Part shown: piece after piece, positions 10,851 through 23,449 of the stretch
Layout: the number at the start of each line of letters is the position of its first letter
Position numbering within the stretch: position 1 is the stretch's first letter
Source: Eulemur rufifrons
Taxonomy: Eukaryota > Chordata > Mammalia > Primates > Lemuridae
Direction: 5' to 3'
Length of the DNA stretch: 64,000 nucleotides
Assembly: GCF_041146395.1 (NCBI RefSeq)
Contig: NC_090984.1
Location: 127,166,280 to 127,230,279, forward strand
Notes under the pieces: model-generated
Told to the model about the DNA's origin: nothing
Database searches by the model: none
The model's input: only the letters and a program-made list of their open reading frames with translations
Program-made: the position numbers and the translations under genes

Positions 10851-11304
10851 TCACTGGTACAGTAGTACAGGGCTGTGTCCTCTGCTCTCAGACTGTTCAT
10901 TTGCAGAGACAGCGTGTTCTTGCTGTTGTCTCTGGAGATGGTGAATCGGCCCTTCACGGCGTCTGCGTAGTATGTGCTACCACCATTACTAATGGCTGAG
11001 ACCCACTCCAGCCCCTTCCCTGGAGCCTGGCGGACCCAGGTCATCCAGTAGCTGCTGAAGGTGAATCCAGAGGATGCACAGGAGAGTCTCAGGGACCCCC
11101 CAGGCTGGACCAAGCCTCCCCCAGACTCCACCAGCTGCACCTCACACTGGACACCTGCAAACACAGGCACAGCCTGGTCAGAAACTGCCACACACACCCC
11201 TGTTTCTCTCACTCACATCCCCTCCCTCACCCAATATCTCTAGTTCTCCATGAATTACCTTGTAACAGAGCAACAAGGAAAACCCAGCTGAGCCCAGACT
11301 CCAT
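10851..11304 (-). CDS. IGHV3: IGHV3-like V segment, predicted functional
   Basis: Leader exon 11259-11304 ([15 protein letters not shown]), intron 11155-11258 (104 nt), V exon 10851-11154 (304 nt). Framework 1 is [19 protein letters not shown]1 is GFTFSSYW and CDR2 is ISNGGST, seven residues and one codon shorter than the paralogue at 22792. Both cysteines, the WVRQ tryptophan and [10 protein letters not shown] are present, and the end is CTSD. No stop, correct splice ends, full RSS and octamer promoter support a usable gene. The reading frame continues open into the intron, but splicing makes that irrelevant. It is the second gene of unit A. Confidence 0.95.
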
Positions 11305-11429
11305 GGTGAGTGTCTGTGTTCAGTCCTGATCACTGAATGGGGACACCTGGGAATGCCGGGCCTGGGGCTCCTGTCCCAGAGCTGCAGGGTGAGGGCTGGG
11401 CTGGTTTTCATCAGCAGAGGGAGGGCCCT

Positions 11430-11453
11430 ATTTGCATGTCCCCTGCTATATAG
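11430..11453 (-). promoter_or_regulatory. IGHV promoter octamer
   Basis: Minus-strand ATGCAAAT at 11430-11437, with CTATATAG at 11446-11453. The surrounding sequence is the same as at the other IGHV3 promoters. Confidence 0.88.
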
Positions 11454-11459
11454 CAAGTG

Positions 11460-12868
11460 CCGGGGTGGGACAGCTGAGGGAGGCCTGGTCCCAGATAAGA
11501 TGTGAGTGTCTGGTTCAAGTTGTATGAGAATTATAATAGTATATTGTACATTATAAATTCTTCCTATGAGATTGTAATGTGATAAATACTGAGTATCTAT
11601 CATCATATTTATTATTGGCACATAGACATGGATCATGTACTCTAAGTGTCCGTCTCTGTTCCATGTTACAAATGTGAGAGTCACCCCAGGGCATCGAGGG
11701 CCTGTGTAATGTGTCAGGAGTTCGCGTCTGGTGAGAGTGAGCTCTGGGATCTGAGCCTGTGCTCCTCAGCACTGCACACGCCTGACCCATGAACCATCTC
11801 CCGCACAGAGCTGAGCATGTCTAGTGTGGGTTCAAGAACTCTGTCATGAGAACACGTGTGGTTTTCGACACCTGGACTTTACCCCAACATAGGCAGAGGC
11901 CAAGGTGGATGCTGCTGAATTTTCAGGGTACTTGGACATGTAACATATTATCTTTGTAAGACTTCTTACCAAGAGTATTTTTAGGATTTATGTGAAATAA
12001 GGTTTATGAGTTATAATTGACATGGGGAGAATGTCATATATTTAATGTGTGTAATTGACAAAAATTCACACATCCATAATCATTATGAAGACAGTGAGAA
12101 AATCAATTCTCGGTAATGTTTCCATTTCTTCTTCTGTCTTCACTTCTGTGTGCTAACCTTCCTCCTCCATCCCCTGGGCAGATACTGATCTTGTTAAACT
12201 ACATTAGTTTTTATTTTCTAGAATACATAACAATGGAATAGTGTAGTCTGTACTCTTATTAACTCAGCATAAAGACCAGCAAACACAGTGGTGCTGTGGT
12301 GTGCAGCAAACATTCATAGCTGATAACAAGGGGTAGTATCCAATCAATCATAGCTGATAACAATGAGTAGTATCCAATCAACACATTTACACTGTTTTTT
12401 CTGTTAAGATGTTGATGAACATACATTACTTTAATTTTCTGGGTCTTACAAATAAACCTACTTCTCAGCTTGAAGGTGTACCCAAGTGAGAAACATTTTT
12501 TTTATTTTATTCTTAGAACAACTTTGACAACAACAGATAAACTGCAGTAGTTGCAATTTTGCAAACATTATTTAGGACTTCAGATAACTGGTGTTATAAG
12601 ACTAAAAACTAACCCGAGGTGGGGAGAGATGAGTTTTGCAGAAAGTGACAGAGCCAGGGAGTTCGCTGCTCCGGGGCAGGGGCTGCCGTATACAATGCAG
12701 GCTACGGCAGGATGCAGCCGCCAGCGTGCACTGGACTGCTGGAGGCTGAGCATGGTGAAGGCATCCTGCTGGGAAATGCTCAGGGGCCACGTGTTTAAGG
12801 GGATTCCCCTCCCCTTGTCTCTGTCCTCTGTAACAGGCACAGTCACAAACTCTCTGGGAAAGAGGGTT
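11460..12868. other. spacer between units A and B, with 34-bp tandem duplication
   Basis: This stretch has no recognised gene. A 34-base unit starting TCATAGCTGATAACAA is present twice in tandem at 12314-12347 and 12348-12381 with two differences. AT-rich sequence near 12000-12500 resembles old L1 debris but could not be assigned. From 12869 the sequence matches the window start. Confidence 0.6.
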
Positions 12869-14559
12869 GCACACACTTCGGAAGTGCATCCAGACCCATC
12901 CCCATCACCACTGTGGAACTGAGAATTGATCTGCCGCAAAACCTACAAAACTGGCATCCTGGGGGCGCAGATGGACACTGTAGGACCTGGGAGGGAACAG
13001 AGGTCCCCACCAAGGTTAGGCCCAGAGCCACCTCCCCGTTCCCTGTGGAAGAAAAGCCTCGATCTGCAGGGAAGGGCAACACACCTGGAAGGTAAGGACA
13101 CCGAGGGAGAACCCCTGCAGCTGGGAGACAGAACAATGAGGGACAACCAGGGACTCTGTACCCCAGGAGGATGGGCAAGATGCTGGACCATCATCTCCTC
13201 TGGGGCAGAGACGGGGACACCTGGAGGCAGCAGCCAGACCCAGGACCCCCAGCCCACTAGAAATACAGCTCTGCCGAAGGGCAGACAATCCCACCTCAGC
13301 CCACCCCGTCCATCCATTGACAATTGTCAGGGGGACATCACAGGGACTGCGTGTGGCAGAGCTGACACAGACAGACCTCTGCAGGACAGCACAAGGTGCA
13401 AACATACAGCCAAGCAGGAAACAGAAACCGGGGTCACTGGAGGAATCTGAAGCCTCTGGTGGACGTAGAAGGAACAGCCTTCAACTGTGGTAGCCATGGC
13501 AGAAACTGATTCCAAATGTGGCCCCGAGGAGATGGTCAGAAACCTCCACTAGAAAGGCCTAGTCAAGGTAGGGTATGAGAAACTGCAGGGAGAAGATGCA
13601 TAAATACAGCATCGGTCATGAGGCCCCTCCAACTGTCCAGTGCAATGTGTCTGGCTACCCACAAAAATTAGAAAACATTTCCAAGAGGAAGACAAAAGTC
13701 ATAATGGACAAATGATCAGAATGTGATTTTGAAATGACACCATATTGGAATGATCTAATTCAATAAAGTACTTAAAACAACTACAATGAATATAGAAAAA
13801 TCTCTAAGGGAAAATATGGGCAGACTGTAGGGTCAGACAGGTGCCTGCTGCTGACAGATGGAAACATCAATAATCAAACATAAAGCATGAAAAAACCATA
13901 CAATGTGCTTGAGAATTGAAAAAGCCTTGGGTGCACTCGTCAGTAGAGTGGGCTCAGCCCAAAAATGAAACCAGGGACTTAAAAAACTGTCATTGGAAAT
14001 GACACAAACCTAGTTTCACAGACAAAAAGAGTTAAGAAAACAGAATATCACCATGAAAATTGTAATATGGATATGTTTCAAATTCCAAAGGAAAATTAAA
14101 AACAAACAGACAAAAATCAATATTTGAAGAATTATACAGGCAATACTTTCCCAAATATTATGACAAACTCCAAGTAACACAGCCAAGAATCTCCTAGAAT
14201 TTGAAGCTGGATAAACATGCGTAGACACACACACATACACACACAGGCACACACAACACATCCGCCATGGACGGAGGTCTGTGCACTTGCAAAGGCTCCC
14301 ACACCTCACACACACACACGGGCACTGCTCCAATGTTACTCTTTCCACTTTGTTCATTTGAAAATATTTGTATTCACGGTATGAATTAGTTCTCCAAAGT
14401 GGAGATTATATTTTTCTATGTGAAAGTGTGTCCATTCCAACAAATATTATAAAATACAATTAAATATGTTTTGATAAAACTGAATGTATGTATCATTTTC
14501 AAGAAATGTACTATTTAAAGGTAAAGTAATATCCATTTTTCAGCTCTGTGTTGGTTTAT

Positions 14560-16090
14560 TTTTACTGTGTGACAATAGCATCCTATCTAAATAGAAACGA
14601 CTTTTAAAATGTTTAATTTCCGCTTAATAATTTTACATTTTTTGTATTACATGTGTATAAAATATCTAATGATCAAATCAGGCAAATAGCAAATTTATCA
14701 CCTCAGACATTTATCATTTCTTTGTGTTTGGAATATGCAAAATGCCCTCTTCCAGCACTTGAAAGTTTATAATGCATATTAATTTGTTAACTATAGTTGA
14801 CCTGCTGTGCTATAGATGGATGGAGTGTCCTACAAATATTTGTTAGGGAGGTTGGTTTAAAATCAAGAAGTCTCATATTTTCTTATTTATTTTCTCTTTT
14901 AATGATCTTCCCATTGCTGAAAATGGGGCAATGAAGTCTCCTACTCTATTGTATTGCAGTCTTTTCACCACTTCAGATTTTTATATAACTGCTTTATATA
15001 TTTCAGTTCCCTGATGAGAGGGGGTATTTGTTTACAAAAGGGATATCCTTTTTATGAATTCACAAGTTATAATTATGCAAGGTCCTTCTTTTTCTCTAAT
15101 TACTACTTCTGAGTTGAAGTCTATTGTGTTTCATGTACGTATAACTACCCCTGCTTTATTTTGGTTTTCATTTTCATGAAATGTATTTTTCTATAGCCTC
15201 AATTTCTGTCTATGTGTGTTTTTAAAAGTTAGGTGTGTCTCCTGTACCAGAGGAATAGTTGAGTCTTTTTATTCATTCATTTGTTTACCCTTTCAGTCAT
15301 TCTTTCTTTTCATTGGATAATTTAATCTATTTATATTACTAGCAATTTCAATATGTAGTGACTACTCCTATGTTTTGTTTGCTGGTCATTTTATAAATGT
15401 ATCCTTGGTTTCTACTTTTCTTGCTGACTCCTTCGTGGTTTGATGATTTTCTGTAGTGGTATCCTTTAAATACTTTCTATTTTTCTTTTGTGTGCCTAGT
15501 ATAGATTTTACCTTTGTTGTTACCATGAGGCTTACAGAAAACACCTTACACTTAGAAGTGTCTATTTTCAATTGATAACAACTGAATTGTCATTGCATAT
15601 CAAAAATTTTACACTTTTACACACAGCCATTACATTTTATGTTTCTGATGTCAGACTTTACATAATTTTTAAGAGAGTTGTTATTGAAAATTTTGTATTT
15701 TAACCCTTCTAGGAGAATAAAATTGCTTGACACAGCAACATTATAGAGTACTCTTCATATGTCTCTATGTTAATTATACCATTAAGTTTTGTGCTTTCGC
15801 AAGTGTTGTTATTAATCAATGGACTTTTTCATCTAAAAACCCTCCTTTTGGCACGTATAAGGCAGGCCTCCTGGTAATTAATGAACTCCTTTACCTTTTG
15901 TTTGTCTGGGATTTTTAAAACATTTCTTCCTTGTTTTTGAATGAAAAAATATCTGGGAAAAATATTCTTTATTTTCAGTTTTTTAAACATTTTCCCCATC
16001 ACTTTGACTATATTATCTTCTGTTGTAACATTCAGTGATTCTGATGAAAAATGTTTACTATTTCTATGAAGAATAGCACCTCTGTGTCGT
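14560..16090 (-). mobile_element. antisense L1 fragments (unit B copy)
   Basis: Same antisense L1 ORF2-like sequence as at 2080-4060 but without the LTR. The join at about 15139-15141 shows the empty LTR site. Many stops are present and it is not coding. Confidence 0.6.
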
Positions 16091-16494
16091 GTCCTTATGT
16101 CTTTCACGCCCTCATAGGAGACCCCCCAGGCAGGTTCCCGTAACTCACTGCACCCCAGACTCTCTCAACATCAGGTCTTTTCATCAGATGCCATTTTTCT
16201 GGGACAAACCCTGGTGCCCCTGGCAGACCTTTGCAGACATAGCCAACAGAATGACCAAGTCCTGGTCTCCCCAGGAGGACACCTGCCTTCGTTGTCACCT
16301 CGTCCCTGTTCCTCTGCTACAGGCTGAGTGAACACTTCCCTCTGTCCCCCACAGGGGCATAGACAGCTTCCTGCAGCATCGTATCCACTCACCAACACCT
16401 GAGCCCGGAAGCTTTCCTGGGCTTTACATAAATACAGTATGTTTTCACTCCTTAGGAATTTGGAAGAAAAAAATACTGTAAACTCTCGGGGATT

Positions 16495-17285
16495 CATGAA
16501 GCCCGTGAGATGACCGGGTCCCCGGGCACTGTGGGCTGCAAAGATGGGAGAGACAAAGACACGGACAGAAAAAGTAAGGTGAAAGGGTGCAGGGAAGTCA
16601 GGGGCCACCAGCATTCCCATGAGCCAGGTGGCACTGAATGAAATCTAGCACTTATGTTTATTCCCTTTTTCATGCTATAGATTACAATGATTTCACGTGA
16701 AAAGCTCATGGGTTACAATGTGTAGAAGTTTCAAGTCTCCCCTAAAAGTCACAAGATGCCTTAGCTAATTACTTTTATCTATAGAAGCAGGAACACATAG
16801 CTCGTTACTAAGCACAACTACGCCTTAAGCTATGTACAGATAGTATCTCTGAACTCAGCAGCTGTGGCCCATTCCATTGAGGAACAAAGAGATTAGTACT
16901 TCTTATTGGGAGGTTAGCTCCCCATCAACTGAGGCATTTTACTGAGAAAGGGGAGGGAAGGAGCTCAACCTGGTGTGTTTTAAGGGTTGGAGTCTGGGGT
17001 CCGTTTTCCAGGGCTGACATTTTGCAATCTTCCTTTATAGCCATGTGTGGTTTTCATGTCAAGCCGCTCCATGGCTTTTTAGGCATGAGGCCCCTCAGGC
17101 TTTAAGGTGGGAGTCTGCTTTGCTGTGCTCCCAGATCGCTGGAATGTCCCCCAACTAGGCAGTTACTTCTGCCCTTATCTCTGGCTCCTGCTCAGGCAGC
17201 ATCCCTTCACCTCCTGTCCTCCCACAGCCTCAGAAATGGGGTCCCTAAGCCTCGATGGTCTTCTCCCCATCAGTAACTAAACAAA
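16495..17285. other. insertion-like block (unit B copy)
   Basis: Paralogue of 4445-5265, absent from the third unit near 40.8 kb. Its family is not identified and no gene is seen. Confidence 0.45.
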
Positions 17286-18786
17286 AACACCTGCAAAGCA
17301 GAGCACTCCCCTTTACCCTGGCAGTCCTCTCCCTTCCTCCACATTCCACGAAACACACTGTCATGTTCTCACCCTTCACTGTCTTACTCTGAAGCCATCT
17401 CAGAGGCAAGGCCCATAGAATGCCGCAAAGGCTCTCGTGCTATTAATTCCTTCTCTACCTGCAGTGAGGATGCATCTGTGTCTCCAGATAGACATAAAAA
17501 TTTCTCAAGCATGGAGATCTCTTGGTAAGATTGATGGTGCCCCTCGTTTTCCACAAGTGTCTCCCATGATGATACACCACACTGTGGAAGGAATCTTTTG
17601 TGAATCCCATGTGGTTTATAGAGAAATCCTTGTTCAATACATGACCCTGTTTCCTTCTTGATAACGGTGGGTGTGAGAGTAAAAACAGGCAACGATTTAG
17701 CTCTCCATAGGAAGGAGGAGAACATAGGAGAGGGCAGTCAGGAAGAGCAGAGGGGGGAGGATGAGGAGGCTCTTGGACAAAGGTCCATCTTGGGCAGACA
17801 CTTCACACAGGAGGGCCTCGACTCCGGGTGCTGTGTCATCGTGTGGAGCCACAAAGACACCACTCACAGGACCTGGATGCCACCACAGAGCTCTCAGCAC
17901 ACTGAAGTTCCCACCTGGAGGTCTTCCTGATGCCACAGGTGTTGAAGGTGACTCTGTGAGAGTCCCAGTGGACACATCCGACTTTGACCAATCAATCTCA
18001 TTCTCTCAGCTACTAATGGCCATTTGCATTTCCAACGTGAGTCCAGGCCCAGGTGACAGCAGGAGGGTCCCAGCAATGGTGGGTGAGACAGTCCCATCAA
18101 TCTTTCCCAGGTCCCACAGGAGCCGAAGCCTAGGCCACACCTGAGCCCCAGGTAAAGGGCCTGAGCCCTGGGATTTAGACACAGAGACCACACCCTCCAT
18201 TTTTTGTGGGAAGAAGGAGAAAAGGAAAATGTGAAAACAGAACCTAGGGAGAAAGAAAAAAGACTTCCAGAAAAAAATAGAAATAAATCATTTCTGCATC
18301 TGAAATGTACAGTTTTAAATGAGAAGAGAGCAACTTAAAACTCTTAGGTTTTATGAGACAGTGACATTGTCCCAGGTCCCTCCATGTCCCAATCTGAATC
18401 CCAAAGACTGTGCCACTCAGGGAGTCCCACTGAGGTCTGTGCACTGAGTCTGGTTGGAAAATGCTCAGCAGGTTCCCCTGGGCTTCCTTCCTCAGGACTC
18501 TGACCCCTGTGGTAACAGCAGGGTCATTTCTGCCCATGTGAGTGATGTTCCGCCTTGTGTCCAGGTGAGAATTTGTTCATTTACTGCAACAAGATGCTTC
18601 TAATTGAGACACAACAGTGACGAGCACAGAGCCACAAAAGAAGGAAGTCTCAGGATGAAATTTCCAGAGAGGAAGCCCCAAAGTCTGACAGGAAATGAAA
18701 CATTATTGTCCCTGGCACCTGCCCTGGGCTGACTCTGTTCCCTGTGTCGTTTACGTCCCCTGGAGGCCCCGTGCACCACGGCACGA

Positions 18787-18825
18787 GGTTTGTGTCTGGG
18801 CTCACACTGATGTCCCCTCACTGTG
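18787..18825 (-). promoter_or_regulatory. canonical 23-RSS
   Basis: Minus strand: CACAGTG heptamer at 18819-18825, 23-base spacer, ACACAAACC nonamer at 18787-18795. Confidence 0.95.
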
Positions 18826-19282
18826 TCTCTCGCACAGTAGTACAGGGCCGTGTCCTCGGCTCTCAGACTGTTCATTTGCAGAGACAGCGTGTTCTTGCTG
18901 TTGTCTCTGGAGATGGTGAATCGGCCCTTCACGGCGTCTGTGTAGCTTGTGCTACCACCATCATAACTAATGTATGCGACCCACTCCAGCCCCTTCCCTG
19001 GACCCTGGCGGACCCAGCTCATGTCATAGCTGCTGAAGGTGAATCCGGAGGCTGCACAGGAGAGTCTCAGGGACCCCCCAGGCTGGACCAAGCCTCCCCC
19101 AGACTCCACGAGCTGCACCTCACACTGGACACCTGCAAACACAGACACAGCCTGGTCAGAAACTGCCACACACACCCCTGTTTCTCTCACTCACATGCAC
19201 TCACGCATGCAGTATCTCTGGTTCTCCACGAATTACCTTGTAACAGAGCAACAAGGAAAACCCAGCGCAGCCCAGACTCCAT
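18826..19282 (-). CDS. IGHV3: IGHV3-like V segment, predicted functional
   Basis: Leader exon 19237-19282 ([15 protein letters not shown]), intron 19133-19236, V exon 18826-19132 (307 nt). CDR1 is GFTFSSYD and CDR2 is [10 protein letters not shown]2 reads WVRQGPGKG, with G in place of the usual A. FR3 has SYTDAVKG, and the germline end is CAR. Both cysteines and the conserved tryptophan are present, with no stop. Splice ends, RSS and octamer are intact. It is the unit B counterpart of the RSS-defective gene at 6779, so this copy probably kept function where its partner lost it. Confidence 0.95.
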
Positions 19283-19407
19283 GGTGAGTGTCTGTGTTCA
19301 GTCCTGATCACCGAATGGGGACACCTGGGAATGCCGGGGCTGGGGCTCCTGTCCCAGAGCTGCAGGGTGAGGGCTGGGCTGGTTTTCATCAGCAGAGGGA
19401 GGGCCCT

Positions 19408-19431
19408 ATTTGCATGTCCCCTGCTATATAG
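19408..19431 (-). promoter_or_regulatory. IGHV promoter octamer
   Basis: Minus-strand ATGCAAAT at 19408-19415, with CTATATAG at 19424-19431. Confidence 0.88.
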
Positions 19432-19649
19432 CAAGTGCTGGGGTGGGACAGCTGAGGGACGGCAGGGTCCAGATCATAAGTGAGTGTCTTGTGGGAGATG
19501 TTTTTATGCACTAGACTCTCATGGAGACCCCGTTTTGAACATTAGAAATGAAAATGAAACTCAATCACAGTAGGAATGTTTCAGTGAAAGTTCAGGTAAT
19601 GATCAAAAAGTAATTAACTTTACGTTAAGGAAAGTTAGTTATTCAATCT

Positions 19650-19769
19650 GATCATGTGCTGTGACCCATGCCTGTAAACCCATCACTTTCGGAGGCCACA
19701 GTAGGGGAGTCACTTGTGGTGAAGAGTTTGAGTTCAGCCTGGCTGGCAGCGCAGTCAGACAATGCTTTT

Positions 19770-19800
<31 letters not shown>

Positions 19801-19956
19801 CTCACCCGGCCACTGTGGGTGCACCTGTAGTCCCAGATACTTGGGTGGCTGAGGCAGTGGGATCACTTGTGCCCATTACTTTGAGGTTGCAGTGAGCTAT
19901 GACGATGACACTGTTCTGTAGCCTAGGTGGCATAACATGACTCTCTTTCCAAAAGA
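19650..19956 (+). mobile_element. old diverged Alu-like SINE with (AT)n
   Basis: Paralogue of 7612-7895. The central A/T linker expanded here to an (AT)n run at about 19775-19800. Confidence 0.75.
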
Positions 19957-20699
19957 ACAAAGAAGAAAAAAAAACATAGAAAGGAAAAGAAAATATTTAT
20001 GCCAGTTTCGAGCAATATTATGTGATAAAATGGTCAGCCTCATCATTGTAGCATTTATGCCCATCAGGAATTCGTGTGCATGTGGGCGTGTGACAGAGTT
20101 CTAGTCACAGAGGCAGGAGAGAGTCTCTGTTGTGACCTTGCTGATCCTTCAGGGGAAATTTCAGAAATGTGTCTTCTCCTCTTCCACCCTTGTCCTATCT
20201 GTGGGACCCTGAAAACACTCTCACCACGTCCACACAAGAGGGGACTGGGGGATGAAGTGGACGTTTCCTGCATATCAGTGTGAAACGTTGAGACAAGAAG
20301 CTTCTTGTGTGGATGAACTTTTGAAATTGGCAAAGATGGAGCCACTCACATCACGGCTTCTTGTTTCATTAGATTATGATTTTCCTTAGTGTTTATTTAC
20401 TTCATGTGGCCATTACTTTTTGCTAAAATAGCAGATATGATGGTCTAGAGGCATTAAAATCAAAAGTACCTCATTTCCTAGTCAGGAGCCCCCGCTGAGG
20501 TGAACAGTGGCGTGTGGTTCACTCTGTGCTAGGACACGTGGCTGAAAGCTAAGTGTGGGCACAGAGCTATTTTGTCTGCATCAGTGAAAAGTTCTGTATA
20601 TTCCTTGGATTAGATTCTCATTGAGACCCTTGAGACAATAGTATTTGTTGATCAATCACACTTCAGTAATAAAACTTTAAGTTACTAAACAGAGATTCA

Positions 20700-21690
20700 T
20701 ATTACAGAAGAAAAATTTCCATTACAATGTTGTGCTCAACTGGAGGTAAAATCAGCCCATGTGGGAGAAGTCATTTTCCTTTTTAGTGCTTGTCAATTAG
20801 TAGAAAACTGGGATTGAATTGGTATGTTTTTAGAGTAGTACATGAACTTGGGATATTTTGCAAACCAAAGGGTTTCTCAAAAGTTCTGGAAAACCTATCA
20901 AAATTAACCAAAGTTAAGGAACTTTGAGATAGACTTCTAAATCCTAGAGATCCAACTAAAGTAAACAGGAATCATGCAAAAAAATAACATGGGGATTAAA
21001 GAAGTGCTGTGGGAGGTCATTCTCCAGAACAAGCACCCTAAACCTACTTTGTGATGCCGTCTAAGCTTGTGAGGCGTCACCACTGCTCACGTATCACACC
21101 GTCCACTCATTGGAAATCTTCAGAAAACGTTGATCTAATTAGTATTATGAAATATAAGTGTCACAGTTTTAAGCAATTCTTGAACTCCTTCACCATTCTA
21201 CCATGAGCACTTCTTACAGCATTGTGGTCCAGTCCCTCCAGGACACATCAGTTGTTACCCTATGACTTGGTAGCTGCACTGAAGGAACATTTAGATTTTA
21301 CCACAACTGCTAGCATTTCCCCTATTGCATGCGAGAGCAAACAATTTTGTAAGCAGTTCATGTGTTAGAGACACTCCTATCACCACAGATTCAGGCTGCC
21401 TTTTACTACATCTTTTCAGCAGTCTCTCATCGTGCTCAACCACGACATAGTGTGTGTTGGAGAAACATCAGGAAAAAACTGGTCTTGAGCCAGACTGGAA
21501 CAAATATTATTAAGGACTTTAAGGGAAACACAGCAGTGCATTTCCAGGGAGGAAACCCTCGGGTTCATATTTGACAACGACAGCATCAGTTCAGAATTCT
21601 AGACACTTGGAAGGCTGGTGTGGTAGAGAATGTCAAACTGAGCATCCTTGTAGAACCTGTGGAAGTTCTGGAATTTTGAAGCCCACAGCA
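20700..21690 (+). pseudogene. class I ERV pol remnant (unit B copy)
   Basis: Same fragment as 8640-9630, with the integrase-like phrase near 21533-21575 reading TAVHFQGGNPRVHI. It has many stops and shifts. It carries more indels than the copy at 8.6 kb. Confidence 0.5.
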
Positions 21691-22227
21691 GACCCAGGGC
21701 CTCCAGGATAAGCCGATGAGCTTGGACAGTGAAAAGCTTCCCCCATGACATTGGACCAAGACCCGATCTAACTCCTCCTCCTGCTCATCCTCATTAGTAC
21801 CATCATTTGTTCATAGTAATGAAATGTCTTCTTTTTTCCTGCTGACCGCATGGTTTTTCACCCATAATGGCCTTTGCCTCCTTTTCAAAAATTTTTTAAA
21901 AATATTTCCTAGTTATTGAGTGGAATAAGAAGTTAGAGTCTCTTATCTGGTGTCTTTCCACTGGCATCTGAAGGCCCATCCTTCATCTTGCCTGTTTGCC
22001 CCACTCATGGGAATCCTAGGAAGGAATCACAGGTGCTTTCTCACCAGATGGCTGTCACGGGCCCAGACCCCACCAGACCCTCCCTTTCGCACCAGGCAAC
22101 TGTTGTGGAAACCTGAGCCAGTCTCCCCTCTTGTCCTAAGAAGCCACTTGGGACTGTCTTGAGAGGCCTGCCCTGCTCCGCAGACACCTCAGTGGTGGAG
22201 AGACTCACCCTTCCCATGTGCACTCAG

Positions 22228-22273
22228 TGTGTGAGTGTGTGTATGCATGTGTGTGTGTGTGTGTGTGTGTGTA
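22228..22273. repeat. (TG)n microsatellite
   Basis: Interrupted TG tract broken by GAGTG and ATGCA. Positional equivalent of 10182-10210 and 45773-45800. Confidence 0.9.
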
Positions 22274-22752
22274 GGCGTCTAACACCATCAGAGTCAACAT
22301 CTACACTAAATGTCGGTGGGTCCCTCTTCCCTTGAATTGTGTCCGATATAATCGATGTCAGCCTCATGCTGGGACTCTGAGCACCACAGGGTCTTCCTTC
22401 TCTTCCTTAGGATGCTGACTCCGTCTGACCCAGATGTCCCTCAGACGTATTCAGAAGGATTGAGAATTAATGTACATTTGGGGACAGGAGAAAGAGACTG
22501 GAATCCAACCTCTGCCTTTTGTGCAGGTGAGAATATTTTCTCTCATAACCACAAACATATTTAACTCAGAGACTGCAGAGGGAAACAAAGAATCGTGAAT
22601 TCAGAGAAGTTCCCCAGAAGAAACCGATTTCTGGAGAGGAAGCCACGACCCTGAGAGGAAACCAGCCCTTACCCTGCACCTGCACCTGCCTTGGGCTGAC
22701 TCTGCTCCTTGTGTCCCACGCGCCCCCTGGTGGCCCCGCGCACCCTGCAGGA

Positions 22753-22791
22753 GGTTTGTGTCTGGGCTCACACTGATGTCCCCTCACTGTG
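22753..22791 (-). promoter_or_regulatory. canonical 23-RSS
   Basis: Minus strand: CACAGTG heptamer at 22785-22791, 23-base spacer, ACACAAACC nonamer at 22753-22761. Confidence 0.95.
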
Positions 22792-23248
22792 TCTCTTGCA
22801 CAGTAGTACAGGGCCGTGTCCTCGGCTCTCAGACTGTTCATTTGCAGAGACAGCGTGTTCTTGCTGTTGTCTCTGGAGATGGTGAATCGGCCCTTCACGG
22901 CGTCTGCGTAGTATGTGCTACCACCATCGTAACTAATGCTTGAGACCCACTCCAGCCCCTTCCCTGGAGCCTGGCGGACCCAGCTCATGTAGTAGTCAGT
23001 GAAGGTGAATCCGGAGGCTGCACAGGAGAGTCTCAGGGACCCCCCAGGCTGGACCAAGCCTCCCCCAGACTCCACGAGCTGCACCTCACACTGGACACCT
23101 GCAAACACAGACACAGCCTGGTCAGAAACTGCCACACACACCCCTGTTTCTCTCACTCACATCCCCTCCCACACCCAATATCTCTAGTTCTCCATGAATT
23201 ACCTTGTAACAGAGCCACAAGGAAAACCCAGCACAGTCCAGACTCCAT
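22792..23248 (-). CDS. IGHV3: IGHV3-like V segment, predicted functional
   Basis: Leader exon 23203-23248 ([15 protein letters not shown]), intron 23099-23202, V exon 22792-23098 (307 nt). CDR1 is GFTFTDYY and CDR2 is [10 protein letters not shown]3 is [18 protein letters not shown], and the end is CAR. All canonical cysteines and tryptophan are present, the splice ends are GT/AG, and RSS and octamer are intact. The TDYY CDR1 is shared with the segments at 35643 and 52800, while its positional partner at 10851 has SSYW, so the coding parts have been reshuffled relative to the flanks. Confidence 0.95.
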
Positions 23249-23373
23249 GGTGAGTGTCTGTGTTCAGTCCTGATCTCCAAATGGGGACACCTGGGAATGC
23301 CGGGGCTGGGGCTCCTGTCCCAGAGCTGCAGGGTGAGGGCTGGGCTGGTTTTCATCAGCAGAGGGAGGGCCCT

Positions 23374-23397
23374 ATTTGCATGTCCCCTGCTATATAG
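23374..23397 (-). promoter_or_regulatory. IGHV promoter octamer
   Basis: Minus-strand ATGCAAAT at 23374-23381, with CTATATAG at 23390-23397. Confidence 0.88.
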
Positions 23398-23449
23398 CAA
23401 GCCCTGAGGTGGGACAGCTGAGGGAGGGCAAGACCAGAAAAAAACTGGG

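Larger units (their letters stand above)
1..11500. repeat. V-gene duplication unit A (two IGHV3 segments)
   Basis: This stretch is collinear with 12869-23450. The first bases of the window match 12869 onward, and similarity continues through two V segments to their promoters at about 11.45 and 23.40 kb. Unit A is about 0.9 kb longer, mainly because of an Alu at 1016 and an LTR near 2630 that unit B lacks. The first 1015 bases contain no recognised gene. The longest minus-strand reading frame there is split in the unit B copy, which argues against coding. The true left boundary lies outside the window. Confidence 0.85.

Noticed and set aside
10601..11212. Continuous minus-strand frames starting MRETGVC that run from the leader intron through the V exon and past the RSS
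   Set aside because: The ATG lies in the intron and the tail lies beyond the heptamer. The real exon limits are set by GT/AG sites and the RSS.
18744..19307. Plus-strand open frame of 187 codons, with similar ones opposite other V genes (for example 42281-42853)
   Set aside because: It is the complement of a V segment with known splice and RSS features. The same antisense frame recurs wherever the V exon is conserved.
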